Source of the DNA: Betaproteobacteria bacterium
GTDB lineage: Bacteria; Pseudomonadota; Gammaproteobacteria; Burkholderiales; SG8-39
Direction of reading: 5' to 3'
Assembly: GCA_019245555.1 (NCBI GenBank)
Contig: JAFARH010000249.1
Span: forward strand, 1-12,101
DNA length: 12,101 nt
Translations under genes and position numbers: made by a program
Part shown: positions 5,353-12,101 of the stretch, in pieces
Layout of the letters: every line of letters starts with the position of its first letter
How positions within the stretch are numbered: position 1 is the stretch's first letter
Notes under the pieces: generated by a model
What the model was told of the DNA's origin: nothing
What the model saw: only the letters and a program-made list of their open reading frames with translations
Databases searched by the model: none

Positions 5353-7656
5353 ATGGCACGACGGCGTCGCATCCTAAGGTATTTCATGTACGCGCTACTC
5401 CTCGCGGTGGGCGCGTTCGCCGTTTTCACGCTGCAGCTCGACGTGCGGGTGCGAAACGAGTTCGAAGGCCGGCGTTTCGCGCTGCCCGCGCGCATCTTTG
5501 CGCGCCCGCTCGAGCTGCACGCGGGGCTGCGTATCGCGCAGGCCGATGTAGAGGATGAGCTACGTGAGCTGGGCTACCGCGACGTTCCGGTCGGCGACAC
5601 CGGCTGGTTCAAGCGGAGCGGCAACGAAGTGGAGATCGCGCTGCGTCCCTTCGTCTTCTGGGATGCGGCGGAGCCGGCGCGGCGCGTGCGAGCGGTCTTC
5701 GATGGCGCCAAGGTCGCCGCCGTACAAGATGCAAACGGCAAAGAGTTGTCGCTCGCGCGCCTCGAGCCCGTGCCGATCGGCGGCATCTACCCCGCCGGCA
5801 ATGAGGACCGCATCCTCGTGCGTTTGTCGGACGTACCGAAGCACCTCGTCGCCGAGCTGATCGCCACCGAGGACCGCAAGTTCTACACGCACATGGGCTT
5901 CGATCCCAAGGCGCTCGTCCGAGCGGCGGCAAGCATCGCCACTGGGCGCATGCAGGGCGGCAGCACGATCACGCAGCAGCTGGTGAAGAACTTTTTCCTC
6001 ACGCCTGAACGGACGCTCAGCCGCAAATTCACCGAGCTGGTGATGGCAATTCTGCTCGAGGCGCACTACGGCAAGGCCGAGATCCTCGAGACTTACCTCA
6101 ACGAAATCTACCTGGGGCAGGACCGCGACCGCGCGATCCACGGCATCGGCCTCGCGTCGCAGTTCTACTTCGGCAAGGAAGTGAAGGACCTGACCGTCGC
6201 CGAGTCGGCGGTCCTCGTCGGCATGGTGAAGGGCCCGGCGGTGTACGACCCGCGCCGCCATGCAGACCGAGCGCTCGAGCGGCGCAACCTCGTGCTGCGC
6301 GAAACCCGGGACCAGGGATCGATCACGGCCGAGCAATACATGATGGCGCGCTCGGCGGAACTCGGCATCGCGCCGCGCCCAACCACCGGCACATCGCCCT
6401 ACCCGGCCTTCGTGCAGCTCGTGCATCGCCAGTTGCAGCGCGATTACGACGACAAGGACCTCCGCTCCGAGGGCCTGCGCATCTTCACGACGCTCGATCC
6501 GCGTGCGCAGCAGGCGGCCGAGCGCGCGCTCACGAAACGCATCACGCAATACGACAAGGAACGCCGCTTCGGCCAGCCGGGGCTGGAAGGCGCCGTGGTG
6601 ATCACCGATCCATCGAGCGGCGAAGTGCAGGCGATCGTCGGCGGGCGCGATGCGCGCTATCGCGGGTACAACCGCGCGATCGATGCCGCGCGCCCGGTCG
6701 GCTCGCTGCTCAAGCCCGCGGTATATCTCACCGCGCTCTCGGAGCCTTCGCGCTACACGCTCGTCACGCCGATCGACGATGGACCGTTCGTCTGGAAGAG
6801 CCGTGGCGCGCCCGACTGGGCGCCGCAAAACTACGACAAGAAATTCCACGGCATGGTGCCGCTCCGCGTCGCGCTCGCGCAGTCCTACAACGCGGCGACC
6901 GCGCGCCTTGGCACCGACATCGGCCTCGAGAAGGTGTTCGACACCGTGAGGCGACTCGGTGTCGACCGAACGATGAAGCCGTTCGCTTCCACCCTGCTCG
7001 GCGCGACCGAGATGAGCCCGCTCGAGGTCGCGCAGATGTACCAGACGATCGCCGCCGGCGGCTTCCGCTCGCCGCTGCGCTCCATCCGCGAGGTCACGAC
7101 GCAGGAAGGCAAACCCCTGCAGCGCTACGCGCTCAAGGTGGAACAAGCGTTTCCGCCCGAGCCGATGGTGCTGATCACCGCGGCAATGCAGGGCGTGGTG
7201 CGCGATGGCACCGGGCAGGCAATGAAGAGCTTCCTCGCCCCCGAGATCGGTGCCGCCGGCAAGACCGGCACCACGGACGACCAGCGCGACGCCTGGTTCG
7301 CCGGCTTTACCGGCGATCGGCTCGCTGTGGTGTGGCTCGGCTACGACGACAACCGCGCCGCGCACCTCTCGGGCTCGGCGGCTGCGCTGCCGGTTTGGGG
7401 CGACATCATGGCGGCGCTTCTTCCCCAACCGCTCGAGCTCCCGTCGAGCGAGGGCATCGAGCAGGTCTGGATCGATCCGCAGAACAACCTGCGCGGCGAC
7501 AGCCAGTGCGCCGGCGCCGTGCAACTCCCATTCATGCAGGGCTCTGCGCCGCAGGAACGCTCGCCATGCGTTAGTGTTGCGGGCGCCGTGGCCGATACCG
7601 TCGATACGACCGTGCAGAAAGCGAAGAGCTGGTGGGAACGCTTGTTCGGACGCTAG
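5353..7656 (+). CDS. mrcB: Penicillin-binding protein 1B, bifunctional peptidoglycan synthase
   Basis: This 767-residue class A PBP polymerises lipid II and cross-links the stem peptides at the outer face of the inner membrane. In order: a basic cytosolic tip, one transmembrane helix (about 9-27), a UB2H-like domain (about 50-125) as in E. coli PBP1B, the GT51 glycosyltransferase (about 160-330), then the transpeptidase (about 410-690). The GT catalytic Glu173 lies in ATEDRKFYTH, with GGSTITQQLVKN at 202-213 and the second Glu228 in RKFTE. The transpeptidase has S451-x-x-K454, SYN (511-513) and KTGT (637-640), so both activities look intact. Two cysteines in the C-terminal tail (719, 739) could pair in the periplasm. 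The length is somewhat below the E. coli 844. The ATG yields a normal N-terminus, though no clear Shine-Dalgarno is seen. A TPR lipoprotein gene overlaps its 3' end. Confidence 0.96.
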   Translation: MARRRRILRYFMYALLLAVGAFAVFTLQLDVRVRNEFEGRRFALPARIFARPLELHAGLRIAQADVEDELRELGYRDVPVGDTGWFKRSGNEVEIALRPFVFWDAAEPARRVRAVFDGAKVAAVQDANGKELSLARLEPVPIGGIYPAGNEDRILVRLSDVPKHLVAELIATEDRKFYTHMGFDPKALVRAAASIATGRMQGGSTITQQLVKNFFLTPERTLSRKFTELVMAILLEAHYGKAEILETYLNEIYLGQDRDRAIHGIGLASQFYFGKEVKDLTVAESAVLVGMVKGPAVYDPRRHADRALERRNLVLRETRDQGSITAEQYMMARSAELGIAPRPTTGTSPYPAFVQLVHRQLQRDYDDKDLRSEGLRIFTTLDPRAQQAAERALTKRITQYDKERRFGQPGLEGAVVITDPSSGEVQAIVGGRDARYRGYNRAIDAARPVGSLLKPAVYLTALSEPSRYTLVTPIDDGPFVWKSRGAPDWAPQNYDKKFHGMVPLRVALAQSYNAATARLGTDIGLEKVFDTVRRLGVDRTMKPFASTLLGATEMSPLEVAQMYQTIAAGGFRSPLRSIREVTTQEGKPLQRYALKVEQAFPPEPMVLITAAMQGVVRDGTGQAMKSFLAPEIGAAGKTGTTDDQRDAWFAGFTGDRLAVVWLGYDDNRAAHLSGSAAALPVWGDIMAALLPQPLELPSSEGIEQVWIDPQNNLRGDSQCAGAVQLPFMQGSAPQERSPCVSVAGAVADTVDTTVQKAKSWWERLFGR

Positions 7657-8030
7657 TAATCCTGTCGCTCGCCGGCTGCGCGACAGCCCCGGAACCGGGA
7701 CCAGCGCCCGCTCCGGTCGAGCAGGCGCCGCCCCCCGCCTCCACCGCTCCCCGCGAGAACACCGCCGTCGCCGGCCTCATGGAAAGCGCACGCACTGATG
7801 TAGCGGCGGGCAAGTTGCCGAGCGCCGCGGCCTCGCTCGAGCGGGCGCTACGCATCGAGCCGCGAAATCCTCGGCTTTGGCAGCAACTTGCACGCGTTCG
7901 GCTCCAACAAGGCGACTTCGCGCAAGCGGAGAACCTCGCCGCGCGCTCCAACAGCTTTGCCGGCAGCGATACCACTCTGCGTGCCGAGAACCAGCGCATC
8001 ATCGAAGAGGCGCGCGCCGGTCGGAAGTAA
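7632..8030 (+). CDS. TPR lipoprotein, likely PBP1B activator (LpoP type)
   Basis: The 132-residue product has a lipoprotein signal (MGTLVRTLVILSLAGC) with lipobox L-A-G-C and lipidated Cys16. Ala at +2 predicts outer-membrane sorting. A Pro/Ala-rich linker (about 18-40) would reach into the periplasm. The remainder (about 45-112) forms two TPR-like helical repeats, including ALRIEPRNPRLWQQLARVRL and QGDFAQAENLA. In Pseudomonas the TPR lipoprotein LpoP activates PBP1B and is encoded next to it. Here the gene overlaps the mrcB 3' end by 25 bases, so the same role is a strong inference, not shown by sequence alone. The GTG start at 7632 is chosen because it gives a complete signal peptide; no ATG is available upstream of the lipobox. 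It could instead be another TPR adaptor of the envelope. Confidence 0.85.
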   Translation: MGTLVRTLVILSLAGCATAPEPGPAPAPVEQAPPPASTAPRENTAVAGLMESARTDVAAGKLPSAAASLERALRIEPRNPRLWQQLARVRLQQGDFAQAENLAARSNSFAGSDTTLRAENQRIIEEARAGRK

Positions 8031-8039
8031 GATTCGCGC

Positions 8040-9326
8040 ATGCTTTCCGCGGCGGACAACGAGCTTCTCACCCGCACCGGACCCGCAACGGCGATGGGCC
8101 GGTATTTCCGCCGTCACTGGCTGCCGGTAGCCCTCTCGCGCGAGCTGCCCGAGCCCGACGGCGCACCGATCCGCTTGCGCGTGATGGACGAAGACCTCAT
8201 CGCCTTCCGCGCGAGCGATGGCCGCGTCGGTTTGGTCGAGCCCGGTTGCGCGCACCGCGGCGCCAATCTCTTCTTCGGCCGTAACGAGGAAGGCGGCCTG
8301 CGCTGCATCTACCACGGCTGGAAATACGACGTGGAGGGCCGCTGTATCGAAATGCCGAACGTGCCGGCGGACGCGGCCTACCACGGCAAGATCTCGATCA
8401 AGGCATACCCGACGCGCGAGTTCGGCGAAATGGTCTGGGCCTATCTCGGACCGCGCGAGCACATGCCCGCAGAGCTGCCGCAGATCGAAGCCGGCGCGCT
8501 ACCCGCCTCTCATCGCTATGTGTCGAAACGACTGCAGATGTGCAACTGGGCGCATTCGATGGAGGGTGCGCTCGATACGGCGCACTTCTCCTTCCTCCAC
8601 ATGCCCGCCCCTTCGGTGGGCAAATATGCGAATGCGGCCACGGCGGCGGACGAGAACCGGCTGCGCTGGCTGCGCAAAGACCCCTTGCCACAGTTCACGA
8701 TCGTCGATCACCCAATCGGCTTTGCGATCGGCGGAGCGCGCAGGGCAGACGAAGGCGAGCTCTACTGGCGGCTCACGCAGTTCATGCTGCCGTCGCACTC
8801 GGTCGCGCCCTCCGCGATGCCTGGCGAATTCTTCCAGGGCTACAGCTGGGTGCCGATCGACGACGAGTCGTGCTGGATCTACACCTATGCCTGGCATCCG
8901 GACCGGCCGCTCACTGCGGAGGAGCGCGCGCGATTCGAGAAAGGCGGCTTTGGCCAGTTCGCGGAGCTCGGACCGGGCTACGTGCCGCTACGCAACCGGA
9001 CGAACGACTACCTGATCGACCGCGAAGACCAGAAGCATCGATCGTTCACCGGCGTGAAGGGCATAGCCGAGCAGGACGCGCTGGCGCAGGACAGCCAAGG
9101 CTTGATCGCCGACCGGACGCGCGAGCACCTCACCGCCACCGACATTGCGATCGTGCGCTTTCGCCGCCTGATGTTGAGCGAAGCGACGGCGCTCGCCGCC
9201 GGCCGCGAGCCGAGCGCCCCACAGCACGCAAGGACCTACCGCCTGCGCGGGGGCGGCGCGGTCGCGCCGGCACGCCTTTCATTCGAAGAAGTCATGCAGC
9301 AACGATTCGGCTCCACCACGATATGA
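8040..9326 (+). CDS. Rieske non-heme iron oxygenase, phthalate dioxygenase-like
   Basis: The 428-residue oxygenase subunit resembles the phthalate 4,5-dioxygenase / LigXa-type branch, starting with the typical MLSAADNELLTRTGP. The Rieske [2Fe-2S] ligands are Cys70-x-His72 and Cys89-x-x-His92 (CAHRG and CIYHGWKYD). The mononuclear iron site shows D179-x-x-H182-x4-H187 in the helix after NWAHSMEG. The third carboxylate is probably Asp346 in GIAEQDALAQD. NDYLIDRED (322-330) also fits the group. Members hydroxylate or O-demethylate aromatic acids and need a separate reductase. No reductase or ferredoxin gene is present in the window, so electrons must come from one elsewhere. The gene begins 9 bp after the lipoprotein stop, with GGAAG about 12 bases upstream, and its TGA overlaps the ATG of the Bug gene. 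The substrate is unknown. Confidence 0.92.
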   Translation: MLSAADNELLTRTGPATAMGRYFRRHWLPVALSRELPEPDGAPIRLRVMDEDLIAFRASDGRVGLVEPGCAHRGANLFFGRNEEGGLRCIYHGWKYDVEGRCIEMPNVPADAAYHGKISIKAYPTREFGEMVWAYLGPREHMPAELPQIEAGALPASHRYVSKRLQMCNWAHSMEGALDTAHFSFLHMPAPSVGKYANAATAADENRLRWLRKDPLPQFTIVDHPIGFAIGGARRADEGELYWRLTQFMLPSHSVAPSAMPGEFFQGYSWVPIDDESCWIYTYAWHPDRPLTAEERARFEKGGFGQFAELGPGYVPLRNRTNDYLIDREDQKHRSFTGVKGIAEQDALAQDSQGLIADRTREHLTATDIAIVRFRRLMLSEATALAAGREPSAPQHARTYRLRGGGAVAPARLSFEEVMQQRFGSTTI

Positions 9327-10273
9327 AGCTTTTGCTTTTCCTGCTTGTGCTTTTCAACAGCGCATGGGCGCAGGAATATCCCTCGCGGCCTGTCACGGTC
9401 ATCGTGCCCTTCTCCACCGGCAGCGCGAGCGACGTGATCGTGCGCATCTTGCTCGAGCGCATGAACGCCTCCGCAGCCCAGCGTTACATCGTCGACAACC
9501 GCCCGGCGGCCGGAGGCGCGGTCGGCACCGCGGCCGGCGCAAAGGCCGCGCCCGACGGCTACACGATCCTCATGGCGGGATCCGGGCCGTTTGTCGTGGC
9601 GAAGAACCTCTCGCCGCAGATCGCGTACGACGCGGAGCGCGACTTTGCGCCCATCTCGATGTATGGACGGCTGCCGAATATCGTGGTGGTAAACACCAAG
9701 CTGCCGGTGAAATCACTGACCGACTTCGTCGAATACGCCAGGGGCCATCCGGGGCTCGCTTACGGGTCCGTAGGGGTAGGCAGCTCGCAGCATCTGGCCG
9801 GCGCGCTCTTCGAGCAGCTCGCGGGCCTCAAGATGACGCACGTGCCCTACCGCGTGACCTCGCAGCTGCAGGCAGATCTCGTGGGCGGCGAAGTGCCGGC
9901 GAGCTTCCAGCTCCTGCCGAACGTGGTCGGCGCGCTCAAGGCCGGACAGGTGCGCGCGCTCGCCGTCGCGAACGACACACGCCTCGCCGCCCTGCCCGAC
10001 GTCCCGACCGCCGCCGAGCTGGGCGTCAAGGACTACGAATCATCCGCCTGGTTCGGCCTCGTCGGCCCGCGCGGCACGCCCCGCGCGGTCATCGACAAAG
10101 TGCATGGCGATATGGTCGCCGCCATGGCCGATCCAGCGGTAAGGAGTCGCTTCGTCGAGTTCGGCGCCGAGCCGATGAGCAACTCGCCCGAGGAATTCGC
10201 GCGGTTCATTTCCCTGGAGGTCGTGAAATGGCGCGACCTCATCGCCAAGGCTGGCATCAAGGCCGAACCCTAG
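9323..10273 (+). CDS. Bug family (TctC-like) periplasmic solute-binding protein
   Basis: The 316-residue product has a cleavable signal (MKLLLFLLVLFNSAWA, then QEYPSRPV), with cleavage expected after Ala16. The mature protein is a tripartite tricarboxylate receptor. Visible family marks are YPSRPVTVIVPFSTG, VDNRPAAGGAVGT, APDGYTILMA, the loop MTHVPYR and the late PDVPTAAELG block. Bug proteins bind carboxylates and other small polar ligands in the periplasm, and are very abundant in Burkholderiales, where many are orphans without TctA/TctB. That is the case here, since no membrane subunits are nearby. The ATG overlaps the Rieske stop (ATGA), so translation is coupled and the ligand may be the oxygenase substrate or a related acid. 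The start is also supported by the signal peptide. The frame extends upstream within the Rieske gene but is not coding there. Confidence 0.93.
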   Translation: MKLLLFLLVLFNSAWAQEYPSRPVTVIVPFSTGSASDVIVRILLERMNASAAQRYIVDNRPAAGGAVGTAAGAKAAPDGYTILMAGSGPFVVAKNLSPQIAYDAERDFAPISMYGRLPNIVVVNTKLPVKSLTDFVEYARGHPGLAYGSVGVGSSQHLAGALFEQLAGLKMTHVPYRVTSQLQADLVGGEVPASFQLLPNVVGALKAGQVRALAVANDTRLAALPDVPTAAELGVKDYESSAWFGLVGPRGTPRAVIDKVHGDMVAAMADPAVRSRFVEFGAEPMSNSPEEFARFISLEVVKWRDLIAKAGIKAEP

Positions 10274-10292
10274 CCACCGTTATCCTTCCTTT

Positions 10293-11069
10293 ATGGATCT
10301 AAAGCTCAAGGGATCGATTGTCCTCATTACCGGCGGCAGCAAAGGCCTCGGCCTCGCCTGCGCCCACGCCTTCGTCGCCGAGGGCGCGCGGGTCGCGATC
10401 GTCTCGCGCTCGCAGGAGAACCTGGAGAAAGCTCGCTCGCAGCTCGGCCGGGTAGAGACTTTCGCTGCCGACCTCTGCGTGCCGCGCGTGGCGGCGGAGA
10501 TGGTCGATGCGGTCGAGAAACGCGTCGGCCCGATCGACGTGCTCGTGAATTCAGCAGGCGCCGCAAGGCGTGTGGGCGCGGAGGATCTGTCGCCCGAGAC
10601 TTGGCGCGCCGCGATGGACGCGAAGTACTTCAGCTACATCAACGTGATCGACCCGCTCATCAAGCGCATGGCGGCGCGCGGACGCGGCACGATCGTCAAC
10701 ATCATCGGCAGCGGTGGCAAAGTCGCCACGCCGACGCACATTGGGGGCGGTGCTGCCAACGCCGCGCTACAGCTCGCGACCGCCGGCCTCGCGAACGCCT
10801 ATGCCTCGAAGGGCGTGCGTGTCATCGGCGTGAACCCGGGGCCGACGAAAACCGATCGCGTGGCGCAGGGACTTGTCGCGGACGCGAAGCGCGAGGGGAT
10901 TAGCGAGGCCGAGGCGCTCAAGCGGACGGTGCAAAAATTCCCGACCGGCCGCATGCCCGAACCCGAGGAAATTGCCGACGTCGTCGTCTTCGCCGCCTCG
11001 GAGCGCGCCCGAGTCCTGACCGGGGCGATCCTCAGCGCCGACGCCGCTGCAAATCCAACGGTAGTTTGA
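10293..11069 (+). CDS. SDR-family protein with non-canonical active site
   Basis: The 258-residue protein is a classical short-chain dehydrogenase by length and fold: nucleotide-binding TGGSKGLG (13-20), NSAG (86-89), RGTIVNIIGS (131-140, with Ser140) and NPGPTKTDRV (181-190). However, the Tyr-x-x-x-Lys catalytic pair is missing. Where YSASKAAL would be expected the protein reads GGAANAAL, putting Gly152 and Asn156 in those places, 12 residues after Ser140. The frame is intact and the flanking helix (LQLATAGLANAY) is normal, so this is a real variant and not a frameshift. It may bind NAD(P) without a standard oxidoreduction, or use other residues. It follows the Bug gene after 19 bp with no evident Shine-Dalgarno (a pyrimidine run precedes the ATG), and ends inside the convergent MmgE/PrpD gene. 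The fold is certain; the activity is doubtful. Confidence 0.9.
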   Translation: MDLKLKGSIVLITGGSKGLGLACAHAFVAEGARVAIVSRSQENLEKARSQLGRVETFAADLCVPRVAAEMVDAVEKRVGPIDVLVNSAGAARRVGAEDLSPETWRAAMDAKYFSYINVIDPLIKRMAARGRGTIVNIIGSGGKVATPTHIGGGAANAALQLATAGLANAYASKGVRVIGVNPGPTKTDRVAQGLVADAKREGISEAEALKRTVQKFPTGRMPEPEEIADVVVFAASERARVLTGAILSADAAANPTVV

Positions 11070-12101
11070 CCCTCGGCTCGGCTTCGAGACCGTCGAGCCA
11101 GTCAAGCCACGGCTCGGCATCCGCGCCTGCGAGGCCGCGGAATTTAGCTTCGAGCTCCACATCGCTCATCGTTGGCCTCAGCTCCGCGTGCTTGACACGT
11201 CCGTCGACGTCGAGCTCGCACGCTGCCTTGTCGAGGCTCGCGTCCGATTTGATCGTTACTCGCTCGCGTAGCTGACGCACCTCCGGGTCCACCACCGCCG
11301 CGTCGGTGAATTGCTCGACGCCCGCCTTGCCGTAGATGAGAGCAACCGCGGCGCAATGCTGTGCGCTTAGCCGCGCTTCCGTCCCATCGCGGGGATTCGG
11401 CCGATCGCCGCGCTCGATGGCGAGCGGATGCAGCGTGATGGTGACGCGCGCCGGCGCCTTGGTCGTGCGCAGCTCGAGGCAGGCATCGATCAGCGAGTGC
11501 AGCACCACGCCCGACGGATAGGGCTTGTAGGCGACTCGCTCCATCTCCCAGCCGGAGTTGGTGATGGCGCTCCAGTTGTTGCCGCCGCCGAAGACGTTGA
11601 CGAATCCACGGAGTCCTTCGAGCGGCTCGGCCGGTGCCTGCACGCCCTCGCCTGCCAGTAATGCGGCCGCAATGCCATTGCGCGCGGCGAAGCCTGGGTT
11701 CAACGCCCGCGCGGCGCTGCCGAGCATTTCCACAAGGCCGCTCGCCTGCGTCGCCGCGAGCGCGAGCGCGCAGTGGACCTTGCCCTCGTCCAAACGCATA
11801 ACCTTCGCTGCTGCGGTGGCGGCCCCAAAAACACCGCAGCTACTCGTGATGTGCCAGCCGTGCAGGTAGTGACCGGGCGAAACGGCGTTGCCGATGCGGC
11901 AAGCCGCTTCGACACCGAGCACATACGCAAGAAGCATTTCCCGTCCGGAGAACACGCGCTCGTCGGCGAGTGCAAAGAGCGCCGCGGCGACCGGCGGGCC
12001 AGGATGGATCACCGTCGGAAGATGCGTATCGTCGAAATCGAGCGCGTTCGCGGCCGCGCCGAGGATCACGGCGCGATCGTCGAGCGCCCTCGTGACCTGC
12101 C
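11032..12101 (-). CDS. MmgE/PrpD family protein, 5' end beyond the window
   Basis: The minus-strand frame stays open to the window edge, so only the C-terminal 355 residues or so are seen. Family members are about 450 residues, so roughly the first 75-100 lie outside. An internal GTG at 12069 is not a credible start. Family marks include ANALDFDDTHLPTVIHPG, GWHITSSCGVFGAATAAAKV and the AFTQASG-like block AATQASGLVEMLG. GFAARNGIAAALLA and a KPYPSG...HSLIDA segment near the end also fit. Relatives include 2-methylcitrate dehydratase (PrpD), aconitate-type isomerases and iminodisuccinate epimerase, acting on small polycarboxylates in the cytosol. No prpB or prpC is nearby, and many Burkholderiales carry such genes beside Bug receptors, so the propionate role is not assumed. 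The stop lies inside the end of the SDR gene, a 38-bp tail-to-tail overlap. Confidence 0.92.
   Translation of the reverse strand, partial: QVTRALDDRAVILGAAANALDFDDTHLPTVIHPGPPVAAALFALADERVFSGREMLLAYVLGVEAACRIGNAVSPGHYLHGWHITSSCGVFGAATAAAKVMRLDEGKVHCALALAATQASGLVEMLGSAARALNPGFAARNGIAAALLAGEGVQAPAEPLEGLRGFVNVFGGGNNWSAITNSGWEMERVAYKPYPSGVVLHSLIDACLELRTTKAPARVTITLHPLAIERGDRPNPRDGTEARLSAQHCAAVALIYGKAGVEQFTDAAVVDPEVRQLRERVTIKSDASLDKAACELDVDGRVKHAELRPTMSDVELEAKFRGLAGADAEPWLDWLDGLEAEPRVKLPLDLQRRRR

Noticed and set aside
5560..7524. Open frame of about 650 codons on the strand opposite mrcB
   Set aside because: It lies wholly antisense to a well-conserved PBP1B gene, its product is Arg/His/Ala-rich with no recognisable domain, and such frames are common opposite GC-rich genes.
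8540..9322. N-terminal extension of the Bug frame
   Set aside because: It overlaps the Rieske gene out of frame; the signal peptide begins at 9323.

Overview
The window reads as chromosomal DNA of a GC-rich betaproteobacterium, most likely in or near Burkholderiales. The reasons are a Bug/TctC-type periplasmic binding protein, an MmgE/PrpD protein and a Rieske oxygenase side by side, a class A PBP of the 1B type followed by a TPR lipoprotein, and the dense, GC-rich, overlapping gene layout. This placement is inferred from gene content and style. No rRNA or other marker is present. I see no tRNA, rRNA, CRISPR array, insertion sequence, phage gene, transcriptional regulator or clear rho-independent terminator.

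Left part (24-1601, minus strand): an MFS transporter with MCT/OFA-like features, followed 9 bp later by a small DUF427 protein. Its strong ribosome binding site and a 15-bp palindrome lie just upstream. The 191-bp gap 1602-1792 is the only real intergenic region. It also holds a hairpin-capable repeat and a 22-bp imperfect palindrome in front of a solitary type IV pilin-like gene (1793-2449, plus strand).

Middle (2425-5320, minus strand): three genes linked by 4-bp stop/start overlaps, encoding a BenE-type benzoate transporter, a MaoC-like hot-dog dehydratase and an EntS-like (MFS_3) transporter. The last gene runs tail to tail into the pilin gene with a 25-bp overlap. The order suggests a small uptake, modification and efflux cassette for an organic acid, but the substrate is not visible.

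Right part (5353-11069, plus strand): a bifunctional penicillin-binding protein 1B (mrcB) overlaps a TPR lipoprotein that looks like its activator (LpoP type). Only 9 bp later a catabolic group begins: a phthalate-dioxygenase-like Rieske oxygenase, a Bug solute-binding protein (ATGA overlap) and a short-chain dehydrogenase that lacks the canonical Tyr and Lys. A partial MmgE/PrpD gene on the minus strand (11032 to the window edge) overlaps the dehydrogenase tail by 38 bp.

Most genes are familiar families. The points most worth a second look are the degenerate SDR active site, the PBP1B/TPR-lipoprotein pair, the two tightly coupled catabolic or transport cassettes of unknown substrate, and the structured control region ahead of the pilin. 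Nothing in the window clearly forms a wholly new system.
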